Source of the DNA: Baffinella frigidus | Taxonomy: Eukaryota; Cryptophyceae; Cryptomonadales; Baffinellaceae | Length of the DNA stretch: 11,413 nucleotides | Direction: 5' to 3' | Assembly (NCBI GenBank): GCA_026770585.1 | Contig: MU648090.1 | Location: forward strand, 1-11,413 | Part shown: positions 1 through 7,845 of the stretch, in pieces | How the letters are laid out: each line of letters starts with the position of its first letter | How positions within the stretch are numbered: the stretch's first letter is position 1 | The notes under the pieces: model-generated | Told to the model about the DNA's origin: nothing | Database searches by the model: none | The model's input: only the letters and a program-made list of their open reading frames with translations | Program-made: the position numbers and the translations under genes

Positions 1-3000
1 TGGAGAGTCTCGACCAGTCCGGTCCGCTGGTTGATGTCGCGATGTTCGTAGGTGCTGGAGTTGTAATGCGCTGCCATCGTTTGTTCCGACCGGATGCATG
101 TGCGACGGTCTGCGCGGAGCGTGGGGTTTCTGATTTCGACGGTACTGTCGAAGCATGTCGGGCATTGGCAGGTGCCGTTCTCCGTGTCGGGGTGGTGCGC
201 GAGTTGCGGAGATGGTCGTGCGGTCAGGGCTACGGAGACGCCTAGTTGGTTGGGAGCCTCCGGCCCTTGCTGGACGATTGGTTGTCCGAAGTGCACCTGC
301 AGGGCGGGAACTGCCCCAGAGCCATGTCGTGGTGAGCGTCGGGGCGAGGTGGCGGGCGACTTGGAGGCTGCACGTTTCTTCTCGCGCTCGGCGCGTCGCG
401 CATCTGAGGCTTCTCTCTGTCGGACGTTGGCTGGTGCCTGGCGGATGCGAGGTGGAGGAGGTTCCTGGGGCTCGAGGATGTCAGGACCGAAGTCTGTGGA
501 GTCCGCCAGTTGGCGCAGTGTGGCGGATTCGGGCCACGTATCGAGGATTGCCACCCTGAGAGAGTGCGAGCCTTGCGTGAAGATGTCGCCGATAGTGCCG
601 GCCCCGTCGCACCAGTTCCACTCGTGAAAGGTTGTCTCCGAACTTCCGAGTGTTTGGTAATGTGCGGCGCGCACGTCCGCGGGGTACGGCTGGGTAGGTC
701 TCAGGCGATGCCCTCGGATGGCGTAGCGTGTGGGGTCGTTGCCGAAGAAGTTGGGCGGCAGAAGGAGGGGGAGTCGGAAAGTTTCGAAGAAAGCTGTTAA
801 CTGGCGATCATCGAGGGTCCACCAGCTGTCGTCGCGGCGCTCCTGGAAGCCGTGCCGCACGTCGGCGTTGTGGCGGTCGCTCGTCGACTTGTTGGTATCG
901 CGCGCTTCGAGACATTCCTGGTGAGTGAGAAGTTCGCCGCTGCCTGCGTGAGGTCGTGGTGCGTAGAGTTCGGCGAGGTCCTCGTCTGCCGCGTGTGGAA
1001 CGGAGAGGTGCACGGTTTCGCGTTCGCTGGGGTTGGCGGGAGGCAGGTCGGGGAAGTCCACTTCGAGTCGGTCAAGGATACTGCGAGGCTCGTTGGGGTG
1101 TGTCAGGAGCGACTCTGGGATTCCCGGATCGTCGAGAGGTTTGATGCGTCGGTTTGTCTTACGGAACGGCAGAAAGGTCGCGTCGAGGCAGCACCGACGC
1201 ACCACAAAGACCTTCTTGTGTGAAGGTACCCAGACGACGACGCCTTTGCGGGCTCGTCCCGGGGGTTCGACCCCGAGATAGATTCCCGTGAGGCTGTTCG
1301 CGTCGAGCTTCGTGTGTAGCCCCATTGCTTTCATTCGAGGCTTCGTCAGATGAACTGTGGCGAAGGCGCCGAATATTGCGAACGAGGAGACGTCGTTGGT
1401 TGCTCCTGGGAAGTAGATCGAGAAGGGACTTTCTCCGATTGCGTCGTCCTCGGTGATGGCGTTGGACACTAGGGGGATGCGGTTCCGGATCTGAGTCCAG
1501 TAGGTGATGGCGTGGGGCCAGAACTTGTAGGACATGCCGGAGTGGTGTAGCGTGGAGCGGAGGTATTTGACTGCCATGTCCACTGACTTCTCGGCGCGGC
1601 CGTTGGCTCTGGCGTCATATGGTTCAGACTGCCGTTGGAAGATGCCGTATTCCGTCATCAGCTTCTTCATCTCTGCTCCGACCAGCTCGCCGGCGCCATC
1701 GTTCTGGAAGAACTTTGGGCTTCTGCGGGTGTAGTTCCGGTGCCACAGTAGATAGGTGGCCAGCTCTGAGATGAGGCCGGATTTGGTCGGAGAGAAGAGA
1801 GAAACTCGGTAGGAGGAGAAGACGTCGATCACCAGGAGGCAGTGTCTGTTGCCGTCCTTGCTTGGCGCGTTGGGCAGGTCCAGGAGGTCCATGCACCACA
1901 TGTCGTCGACTGTCAGCACTGCGTCGGGCAGGCGATTTTCGCTTCGGTCGGGGAATCGCGTTCGTGTCTCCATGCATGTGTGGCATTTGCCTTTGAGGCG
2001 CGAGAACTGTGGGTTGTGGTCCATTAGGCCCACTGTGCGAGCTGCGATTCGGCGCAGTACGTCTCCTGGGGCGTGGTCGAAGATGTAGTGGAGGTAGTCG
2101 TCGGTCGGTAGTTTGCTCAGCATGATGGCCTGAACAGCTTTCTCGTGGAACTGCGTGGCGTCCTTTGTTCGCTCCATGATGTTGGCGGTTGGCATGAAGG
2201 GCAAGCTCTCGATCCATTTTACTTTGGCGGTATGCGATTCGTCGAGGATTTTGAAACTGATCTTGCTCTCCTGAATCTGGTCCATGTCGACGCTGAAGGA
2301 GGCGCCGGCTGCGAAGAGGTTGCCGGTTGACAGTGCGTTGAGCCGTGCTCCTTCACAGTAGTACACGCCGGGGATTTGGATTGTGTGTCCGAGCCCCTTG
2401 TCCGTCCACACTTTGAGCGTCAGCAGGCCTCGATGTGTGGCGAGTTGCGTGGTGCCGGTGCCGGCGCCGGCCCAGGCGATGGGGCTGGCGAGCTCCTCCA
2501 TAGATATCAGGTTGTCTGTGGAGCAGACCAGAGAGATCTGGGTGCCGGTGTCGATCAGGTAGAGGGCCCGGAGGGCCTCCTCGGACAAGAGCGTGGTGCT
2601 GGCGACCATTCGCTGGTAGCTGATTGGCGCGATCTCACCGGGATCGGGACCCAGCTCGGGAGGCGGTTTGGTCTCGTCGCTGGTGGGACGTTCCTCTTCT
2701 GGCGGGACCTGCCATTTGTGGGCGTGAGGGCGCTCCTTCGAACCAGCGTGGGGCCTGGCGTCTGGTTCCGGGTCGGGTGTCCCGGCACCAGTTGCCGGAG
2801 TGGAGGTCGAGGCGTGGTCCTGCTGTCCTGTTTCTGCCTGTCTGTCGCTGTGTAGGGGGCCTGCTGAGGCAGCTCCGTTCGCTGCGTGTGACGGGTGATG
2901 GGCCGTGTTGTGCGCGGAGGCGTTGTTGAGCATTGTGAGAGCGAACAGGAAGAGAGACAGGTAGGCCTTGCGGTTGAGGCGGTGTCCTCGGCATGCTTTG

Positions 3001-5501
3001 TTGGAGAATCCTTGATGCACCCGGAGACACATGTGGTGCACCAGGGCTTGCCGAGACTGCAGGGTCAGCAGAAGCAGGGTGAGCAGACCAATGGCGTCCA
3101 TGGCGGGCGCGATGCCCCACTCTGTCAAGAAGGTGAGTGTTGCGTCGGCGGTGTGCGGGGTCATCAGGGTAGTGGTTGCGGCGAGTCTCCACAGAGCGTG
3201 GGCCATGGCCATTGCTCCGAGGATGGCGAGCCACCGCACGACTTCGTGGAGGGATCGCGGAGTCGGTTGAGACGCGTTCCGACGCAGGTTGTGCCCTTTG
3301 TTGTTGAGTGTGACCGTCGCTGCTATTGCTGTGGAGGCCGCTACCATGCCGAGTGTAGAGTTGTTGTACCAGAGCCATCCGTTGGCGAGTAGGGCGAGAC
3401 CCGCGGCTGTCATGCACCAGGTCAGGAGACCGTGGTGGATGAGGCGGTAGGTGGCGCGGATCTTTGTCGTGTAGGGTATGCCGAAGGGGGACTGGAAGAG
3501 CATGCTGCTCAGGACCGCGAGTAGTAGGATGACCAGCTTGTCCGTGCTACTGTCGACGCGTTCCGGACGTGGTGAGAGGTGGATCGTTTTCCGGCCTGGC
3601 TCGGGTGTGTCGAGTTCGGGCGGCGGTGTTGTCGGGGTTTCGCGGTAGCTGAGCCAGCCCACGAGGGCGGGAAGGGCGTACGTGTACCCTGTGGTTGCGA
3701 TCTGCGCAGCCAGGGAGATGGTGGCGCTGGTGCCTGCTAGGGCTCCCATGTGGAGGTCGTTTTCGCTGATTCCGAAGAGGGTCTGCGCCGGTGCCAGGGC
3801 GTATGTTGTGGCAAGGTTCGCGGAGATGACGAGGGCTGTCAGCATGCTGCACAGGGGTGCGGCGCGGAAGGGGCCGGTGCGGCGCCGGTTGTAGTTTGAC
3901 GGGCTGCGCTGCCTGTTGTTGTTGTTGTTGTTGTTGTTCCGCGGTGGGTCGTTCCGCGGAGGTTGCGGCCATGTCTGTTTGCCCACGTTGGCGTCGCTCA
4001 GGTCGTCGCGTCCGGTGCTTCTGCCCCGCGAATCGGAGCGGTCGCGGCTTCGAGAGCGGTTGCAGGTGCACGGGCGCTGCGGTTTCTGGCATGTGCGGCA
4101 CGTGGCGGGGGATAGAGGGCGGCCACGGGCGTGTGCGGTGCATGTGCTGCGGTGTTGGGACCACGACATGCCAGGTCCCCAGGGGATCTCCTTCTCGCAG
4201 AACTGGCATGTTCTGGGGTCCCACGGCTCGTTGAGGGGATCGGGTGCCGTTGGCGGTGGCGCGCTCGATGCAGCAGGGGTGCCTTGCCGCATGGGTGCTT
4301 TGTTGTTGTTGTCTGTGATGGCGGCGCTCGCGATGGCCACGCGGGAGGGTGACCCGAGGTAGTCGGTTCCCGCCATCTGCAGGTCGATGATCCGCGTCTC
4401 TCGGATCAGCTTCTTCACGGAGTTGGTCCATTCCACCATGCGGTACGGTTTGACCTTGTCCAGGTACTTGCTCTCAGCCAGGATCGGGTACAGGTGTTTC
4501 TGAAATTCGAGTAGGAGGATTTTGTTGTAGAAGCCTTGCTCGGGGTCGATCCGGAGGGTCATCTGAAGCACCCGTCGCATGACCCACGACGGAAGGTGGG
4601 CGACGAGCTGCTGCAGGTCCGCGGGGGCGCGTGCCAGCTGGGCGAGCAGTTCTCCTAGGCGGTCCAGCATTTTGAGGGTCAGGACGTTGTTCGTCATCTT
4701 GAGCGTCGCCTCGAACTCTTCCTGTAGGCCCAGGAGAGTGATGAGGGAGTTCTTGTCCTCGAGTTTCCAGATGCTGACCAGCTGCAGGAGGTGCTTGTTC
4801 GGAAGTTCGTCGATTGTGTGGCCGCTGGCGGTGTCCGTGAGGGCGCTGGTGGCCGCCACGAAGGAGGTCTGCTGGAGGTGGACGACGCCGATCCAGTGGA
4901 TCAGGAGAGCGAGCTTCCGGTCGAGTTCCTGAGAGAATTCGTACCAGTGCTGGGTTTTCGCTCGCAGCGCCTCCATGCATGCGTGTCCCAGGGGCGCGAG
5001 CATTTCCTTGGCCATCGCGGCGAATGGAGTGTTGGGGTCGGAGAGGAACAGTGTGGCCATTTCAGTCCCGATTGCCGTGCGGTATTGGTCGTTGGCGTGG
5101 CCGTTGGTGTCGAAGGTTCCTTCGATGACGTTCTCGAAGCATTCCGTGTTGCGGTTCCAGTGCTTGTAGTTTCGCAGAAACGGGATGATGTCCACCCCTC
5201 CCAGCCAGGATTTCGACTTGGCTTTGATCTCGTCGATGATGCCGGCGAGAGTGAGGCCCGGCGAGAAGGGGTTCTTGTGGGGGAAGTCGAGGGGAGGTTT
5301 TGTCTGTCCCTTTTGGCGGTCGAACCAGCATGAGCCGTCGACGTTGCCCATGACGATGAGTGATGTGGTGGAGGAAGGCGCTGGGCCTGGGCCCCCGATG
5401 TACGCCGCGGCCTGGCCTGGGAACTGTGCGAGGGGAAGTTGCCCGGGAGCTCCTTGCACGGTCCCGTAGAATGACAGTCCTGGGACGGGGGCTGGCTGCA
5501 T
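1..5501 (-). CDS. Ty1/copia-type Gag-membrane-protease-integrase polyprotein (ORF2), partial, runs off the left edge
   Basis: One minus-strand frame has no stop from 5663 to position 1, about 1,880 codons. Residue numbers count from the first ATG (5501), whose context ACCATGC is favourable; 54 open codons precede it and would be used if ORF1 is fused by recoding. Seen in order: a helical Gag-like region (1-430); Cys/His cluster C432-x2-C435-x14-H450-x3-C454; CxxC-x6-CxC cluster at 468-480; an Arg/Ser-rich stretch; Asn8 (522-529); eight hydrophobic segments (551-860); a Pro/Glu-rich spacer; protease DTG at 984-986; integrase zinc finger and DD35E core (1138-1304); copia-type integrase C-terminus to about 1448; then a linker with a Trp-rich block near 1560 and a basic stretch near 1690-1712. 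The order protease-integrase with no RT yet is that of Ty1/copia (Pseudoviridae). RT and RNase H are expected left of the window. The copy looks intact. The Gag assignment rests on position and the Cys clusters, not on recognised homology. Confidence 0.9.
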   Translation of the reverse strand, partial: MQPAPVPGLSFYGTVQGAPGQLPLAQFPGQAAAYIGGPGPAPSSTTSLIVMGNVDGSCWFDRQKGQTKPPLDFPHKNPFSPGLTLAGIIDEIKAKSKSWLGGVDIIPFLRNYKHWNRNTECFENVIEGTFDTNGHANDQYRTAIGTEMATLFLSDPNTPFAAMAKEMLAPLGHACMEALRAKTQHWYEFSQELDRKLALLIHWIGVVHLQQTSFVAATSALTDTASGHTIDELPNKHLLQLVSIWKLEDKNSLITLLGLQEEFEATLKMTNNVLTLKMLDRLGELLAQLARAPADLQQLVAHLPSWVMRRVLQMTLRIDPEQGFYNKILLLEFQKHLYPILAESKYLDKVKPYRMVEWTNSVKKLIRETRIIDLQMAGTDYLGSPSRVAIASAAITDNNNKAPMRQGTPAASSAPPPTAPDPLNEPWDPRTCQFCEKEIPWGPGMSWSQHRSTCTAHARGRPLSPATCRTCQKPQRPCTCNRSRSRDRSDSRGRSTGRDDLSDANVGKQTWPQPPRNDPPRNNNNNNNNRQRSPSNYNRRRTGPFRAAPLCSMLTALVISANLATTYALAPAQTLFGISENDLHMGALAGTSATISLAAQIATTGYTYALPALVGWLSYRETPTTPPPELDTPEPGRKTIHLSPRPERVDSSTDKLVILLLAVLSSMLFQSPFGIPYTTKIRATYRLIHHGLLTWCMTAAGLALLANGWLWYNNSTLGMVAASTAIAATVTLNNKGHNLRRNASQPTPRSLHEVVRWLAILGAMAMAHALWRLAATTTLMTPHTADATLTFLTEWGIAPAMDAIGLLTLLLLTLQSRQALVHHMCLRVHQGFSNKACRGHRLNRKAYLSLFLFALTMLNNASAHNTAHHPSHAANGAASAGPLHSDRQAETGQQDHASTSTPATGAGTPDPEPDARPHAGSKERPHAHKWQVPPEEERPTSDETKPPPELGPDPGEIAPISYQRMVASTTLLSEEALRALYLIDTGTQISLVCSTDNLISMEELASPIAWAGAGTGTTQLATHRGLLTLKVWTDKGLGHTIQIPGVYYCEGARLNALSTGNLFAAGASFSVDMDQIQESKISFKILDESHTAKVKWIESLPFMPTANIMERTKDATQFHEKAVQAIMLSKLPTDDYLHYIFDHAPGDVLRRIAARTVGLMDHNPQFSRLKGKCHTCMETRTRFPDRSENRLPDAVLTVDDMWCMDLLDLPNAPSKDGNRHCLLVIDVFSSYRVSLFSPTKSGLISELATYLLWHRNYTRRSPKFFQNDGAGELVGAEMKKLMTEYGIFQRQSEPYDARANGRAEKSVDMAVKYLRSTLHHSGMSYKFWPHAITYWTQIRNRIPLVSNAITEDDAIGESPFSIYFPGATNDVSSFAIFGAFATVHLTKPRMKAMGLHTKLDANSLTGIYLGVEPPGRARKGVVVWVPSHKKVFVVRRCCLDATFLPFRKTNRRIKPLDDPGIPESLLTHPNEPRSILDRLEVDFPDLPPANPSERETVHLSVPHAADEDLAELYAPRPHAGSGELLTHQECLEARDTNKSTSDRHNADVRHGFQERRDDSWWTLDDRQLTAFFETFRLPLLLPPNFFGNDPTRYAIRGHRLRPTQPYPADVRAAHYQTLGSSETTFHEWNWCDGAGTIGDIFTQGSHSLRVAILDTWPESATLRQLADSTDFGPDILEPQEPPPPRIRQAPANVRQREASDARRAEREKKRAASKSPATSPRRSPRHGSGAVPALQVHFGQPIVQQGPEAPNQLGVSVALTARPSPQLAHHPDTENGTCQCPTCFDSTVEIRNPTLRADRRTCIRSEQTMAAHYNSSTYEHRDINQRTGLVETL
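1158..2090 (-). other. Copia-type integrase domain of ORF2 (HHCC zinc finger, DD35E core, C-terminal region)
   Basis: The zinc-binding HHCC module is H1138-x4-H1143 (LHYIFDH) and C1173-x2-C1176 (KCHTC). The core catalytic triad is D1205 (WCMDLLD), D1268 (FFQNDGAGEL) and E1304 (ANGRAEKS); the last two are 35 residues apart, the classic DD35E spacing. VIDVFSSY between the first two acids is the usual conserved strand. After the core, KLDANSLTGIYLGVEP and the WVPSHKKVFVVRRCCLD block match the copia-specific C-terminal part (KLxxRxxxGxFLGY and its V-W-D-P follow-on). Integrase inserts the cDNA copy into the genome. All key residues are present, so the domain should be active. Confidence 0.93.
2370..2580 (-). 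other. Retroviral-type aspartic protease domain of ORF2
   Basis: The motif LYLIDTGTQISLVC, with catalytic Asp at residue 984 (codon 2550-2552), is the signature of a retroviral/copia aspartic protease; these act as homodimers and cut the polyprotein. It is followed, about 65 residues on, by GVYYCEGARLNALSTGNLF, which matches the conserved copia stretch linking protease to integrase (commonly of the form VPGLxxNLLSVGxL). The domain lies directly after the membrane region and spacer, and directly before the integrase zinc finger. Domain limits are approximate. Confidence 0.85.
2922..3851 (-). other. Multi-pass membrane region inside the ORF2 polyprotein
   Basis: Within ORF2, residues about 551-860 hold roughly eight hydrophobic stretches of membrane-spanning length: about 551-571, 586-618 (one or two), 656-672, 691-712, 717-732, 755-777, 797-815 and 846-860. 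Typical runs are KLVILLLAVLSSMLF and GLLTLLLLTL. They are separated by short polar or basic loops such as NNKGHNLRRN. The region follows the Cys/His clusters and poly-Asn, and precedes a Pro/Glu/His-rich spacer and the protease. The frame is uninterrupted, so this is part of the same polyprotein, not a second gene. Known copia elements with envelope-like genes (sireviruses) carry them after RNase H, not here. I do not recognise the family. It could anchor assembling Gag to a host membrane, form an envelope-like or channel-like product released by the protease, or be a captured host membrane protein. Segment limits were judged by eye. Confidence 0.75.
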
Positions 5502-5620
5502 GGTGCTGCGCCAATGGTCGGGAAGCGGGGGCGCTGGTCCCGCCGAGGACAGTACTTCGAGGGAGTCGAGGAACGCCGTCCTCACGTCTTCGACGTACCC
5601 CGCGTCAAAGGTTCTGACCT

Positions 5621-7225
5621 TCAGGGAGCCGTTCTCGGTGTGAGAACGGCTCCCTGCTGCTTCTCAACGGGGTGCCTGATCGGGCGTCGGACGATGAACA
5701 GTGCCGGCTGGTGATCGCAGGGGGAGGCGAAGAAAGGTCGGAACCGGAAGTTCGGGGATCCTGGAGGGGTCCATCCGTGCGCTGAGCATATGATGCTGCA
5801 CACCGTGTGAGCGCTGGAGGTCAGCTCTTGGAGCTGGCGGCACTGGTCGTCGTCGAGAGTTTCTTGGGCGATGGTGTCTGTCACGGAGGCATCCATGTCC
5901 GCGCCGTAGGCCGCAAGGAATGCTGTCACCAATTCATGTGTCCAGTGTGGCCAGACGTAGTGCCCGTCGACGCTCTCCTGTTCCGCGGCGACGATGTATG
6001 CTCGCAGGGTCGTTGTCAGTGCGACGAGGTGATGGCGGCTTTGGTCGCGGAGGTTCCAGTGGCTTTGGAACTGCGAGGCGATCGGGTGCAGTGCTGTTCC
6101 GTGGGAGCTGGCGCTGGAGATGGCCTCCCGGAGGCTTGCAAGGAACTGCCAGTGGAGGACGCAGCGTTGGGGAGGGCCGTTGTCCGTGCCGGGGTGCCGG
6201 AACGTTTCGGAGGGCGGGAGCACTTTCGTGCGGATCCATGCGTTGAAGGTGGGGAACAACAGCTCGAGGAATTGTTCGAGGTTGCCGTTGTTGCCGTTGT
6301 TCCACGCGATGTGCTGCTGCAGGGTTTGGAACATGTCCCGTGTCTGCTGCCTGCGGAGCACGGCTTCCGCCGGGGTGTCCGCGGGGTACACATGTGCGTT
6401 GATGTGTTCACGGTACGAGTCCCAGAGAGTGAGATACATGCGCAGCAGGCAGTTGGGGTCCCAAGTGTCCATGGCGGAGGTCGTCTGGGTGGGAAGCGAG
6501 TAGGCGGTGTCGGTTGCCATCCGGAGTGCTGCGCGTTCGTGCGACAGGAGGTGTTCCAGCTTCTCGAAGGGCGGACGGAAGCTGTTCGGCGGCAGTCGCG
6601 GTTGAACCGGGGCGTTCTGCTGTCCCGGGGGTGGGGCTGGTGGCGGCGGCGGCGGCGGAGGGTTCGGCGGTGCGCCCGATGCTGGCGCGTACGGGGGTGG
6701 GCCGCCGCTTGACGCGTTCGGGGCGTTTCCTGCGCCGGGCGAGCCATCCGAGGCGGGTGCGCCTCGTGGGGGACGCACTGGAGGAGAGCTCGGAGTGCCG
6801 GCCGTGCGGTAAGGTCCGGGCCCGAGGCTGCCGGGCAGGTGGTACAGCGCGAAGGTGATCTGATCGACCGGCAGCTGGTTGAGGCGGTTCCAGTCGATGT
6901 GTGCGTTGGCGCGCAGTCGTGCTACGGAGATGTCGTGGTGCGCCGGGAAGCGAGGGGCGGTCGGGCTGCTGGTGTACGGCAGCATGGGTCCTTCGGGACC
7001 GTGGTCGGAGGCCCAGGCTGGAGCGTTGCTCGCGCTGCCTCCCTGAGGGGGCTGCCATCCTCCGTAGGGTGACTGGCCGCCGCGTTGGAACGATGCGTCC
7101 TGCATCTCGGTGTCTTCGGTGCCGGTCGGGCTGTCTGCGGTTCTTGTCGTCGATCGGCGCATGGCGTTGGCGCTCACTCGGTGCAGGTCCGACGGGTGCA
7201 GCACCCGTGGACGCTGGTCGCTCAT
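5621..7225 (-). CDS. ORF1 of the retroelement, 534 aa, unrecognised proline-rich protein (possible Gag or Gag-associated)
   Basis: Starts at the only in-frame ATG; the frame stays open further upstream to a stop at 7535-7537 but holds no earlier ATG. It ends in TGA at 5621-5623. Residues 1 to about 210 are rich in Pro, Gly, Ser and Ala and look disordered, with a proline run near 190-205. Residues about 210-500 look folded and helical, with many Trp, His, Gln and Leu (for example WDSYREHINAHVYP and QQHIAWNNGNNGN). No zinc knuckle, protease, signal peptide or membrane segment is seen. Its place just before ORF2, on the same strand and overlapping it by 43 nt in the relative -1 frame, shows it belongs to the retroelement. 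It may be the true capsid precursor, with the ORF2 N-terminus as an added domain, or an accessory ORF. I do not recognise its family. Confidence 0.8.
   Translation of the reverse strand: MSDQRPRVLHPSDLHRVSANAMRRSTTRTADSPTGTEDTEMQDASFQRGGQSPYGGWQPPQGGSASNAPAWASDHGPEGPMLPYTSSPTAPRFPAHHDISVARLRANAHIDWNRLNQLPVDQITFALYHLPGSLGPGPYRTAGTPSSPPVRPPRGAPASDGSPGAGNAPNASSGGPPPYAPASGAPPNPPPPPPPPAPPPGQQNAPVQPRLPPNSFRPPFEKLEHLLSHERAALRMATDTAYSLPTQTTSAMDTWDPNCLLRMYLTLWDSYREHINAHVYPADTPAEAVLRRQQTRDMFQTLQQHIAWNNGNNGNLEQFLELLFPTFNAWIRTKVLPPSETFRHPGTDNGPPQRCVLHWQFLASLREAISSASSHGTALHPIASQFQSHWNLRDQSRHHLVALTTTLRAYIVAAEQESVDGHYVWPHWTHELVTAFLAAYGADMDASVTDTIAQETLDDDQCRQLQELTSSAHTVCSIICSAHGWTPPGSPNFRFRPFFASPCDHQPALFIVRRPIRHPVEKQQGAVLTPRTAP
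5622..5656 (-). promoter_or_regulatory. Perfect 15-bp stem-loop spanning the ORF1/ORF2 junction
   Basis: Arms 5622-5636 and 5642-5656 are exact reverse complements (CAGGGAGCCGTTCTC on the plus strand) around a 5-nt loop (5637-5641). In the minus-strand RNA the ORF1 stop UGA overlaps the last bases of the 3' arm. The ORF2 frame is closed above 5663 by a TGA at 5664-5666. The overlap of the two frames is thus 5621-5663, and the hairpin fills all but eight nucleotides of it. The placement suggests a recoding or re-initiation signal linking ORF1 to ORF2. No canonical X-XXY-YYZ slippery heptamer lies in the overlap, so the mechanism is open. Confidence 0.85.
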
Positions 7226-7735
7226 GGGATCGACGGTATTTGTTGGCTGGATTGGGTGAAGCGGTAGAGAAGGTCGACGGTCGGCCGTAGCGGGATCGGC
7301 GGAGTTTGTCGGATGGTTTGTGTGAAGTCGCAGGGACGGTCGGCGTTTCAGCGAGGCAGCGTCATCAGACGGGGTGGAGGGTTGACACCCGTTCCTGTGG
7401 GTGGGGATGGGTTCTGCCGGGAGGGGTGCTCCTGGGAGCCCTTGCCTGGGCGAAGGCTGGGCGCGGGTGCTGTAGATATAGTACTCGAGTCGCTCCCGCC
7501 TGCTGCAGGTATTTCTTGGCGCCTGTGGCTCGTATCACGAGTGCCTGTGTGTTGTTCGTTCCGCGGGATGTTCAGGTTGCGGTTGAGGGGATGTGACGGG
7601 TGTGTTTGATATTTGTGAGGTCCAAGTCGTTGCAACGGTGTGTTTAGTGTTCGGCTTAGGTTTTGCGCTTTGTCCTAGTCTCTCATTTGGATCTGTGATG
7701 GTCCCATCCGCCAGGAGCTAGCATAACGGGCCGCA

Positions 7736-7845
7736 GCAAATACCGGGGAGACGGCTTCCCTTTCGATATTTGCTGACGGGCATCGGGGAGACGGCTTCCC
7801 TTTCGATGCCCGAGCTAACGGGGAGACGGCTTCCCTTTCGTTAGC
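7736..7845. repeat. Three tandem hairpins with an identical apical part and different self-complementary lower stems
   Basis: A 22-nt unit occurs identically at 7744-7765, 7784-7805 and 7819-7840. It can fold as GGGGAG-ACGG-CUUCCC (one G-U pair) with a UUU bulge, closed by C-G. Each unit is flanked by a different inverted repeat: GCAAATA/TATTTGC (7736-7742, 7767-7773), CGGGCAT/ATGCCCG (7777-7783, 7806-7812) and GCTAA/TTAGC (7814-7818, 7841-7845). The stems differ in sequence yet remain paired, while the top is invariant, which points to selection on a folded nucleic acid. On the minus strand, the sense of the retroelement, the bulge reads AAA and the loop CCGU. It lies about 510-620 nt upstream of ORF1. 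Packaging, dimerisation or translation control are possible roles; none is shown. Confidence 0.85.

Noticed and set aside
1624-4980. Several minus-strand open frames of 168-294 codons (1624-2217, 2635-3417, 3547-4431, 4474-4980)
   Set aside because: They are rich in Arg, Pro and His and lie in a shifted frame within ORF2, whose own frame carries clear protease and integrase motifs; they are shadows in GC-rich DNA.
5621-5663. Classical -1 frameshift site at the ORF1/ORF2 overlap
   Set aside because: The frame relation is right, but no X-XXY-YYZ heptamer occurs in the overlap; only the hairpin is supported.
5807-6712. Plus-strand open frame of 301 codons
   Set aside because: It lies antisense to ORF1, has Cys/Gly/Val-rich composition typical of antisense frames in GC-rich DNA, and shows no motif.
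7470-7485. TATA-like ACTATATC on the minus strand, about 250 nt upstream of ORF1
   Set aside because: One short match without a mapped start site; in many protists TATA boxes are not used.
7744-7840. Possible CRISPR array (22-nt repeat, three copies)
   Set aside because: The sequence between copies is made of arms that pair around each unit, spacing is uneven (40 and 35 bp), and the setting is eukaryotic. These are hairpins, not spacers.
7736-7845. Hammerhead-like ribozyme suggested by CGAAA on the minus strand
   Set aside because: The CUGANGA core and a matching cleavage site are absent in all three units.
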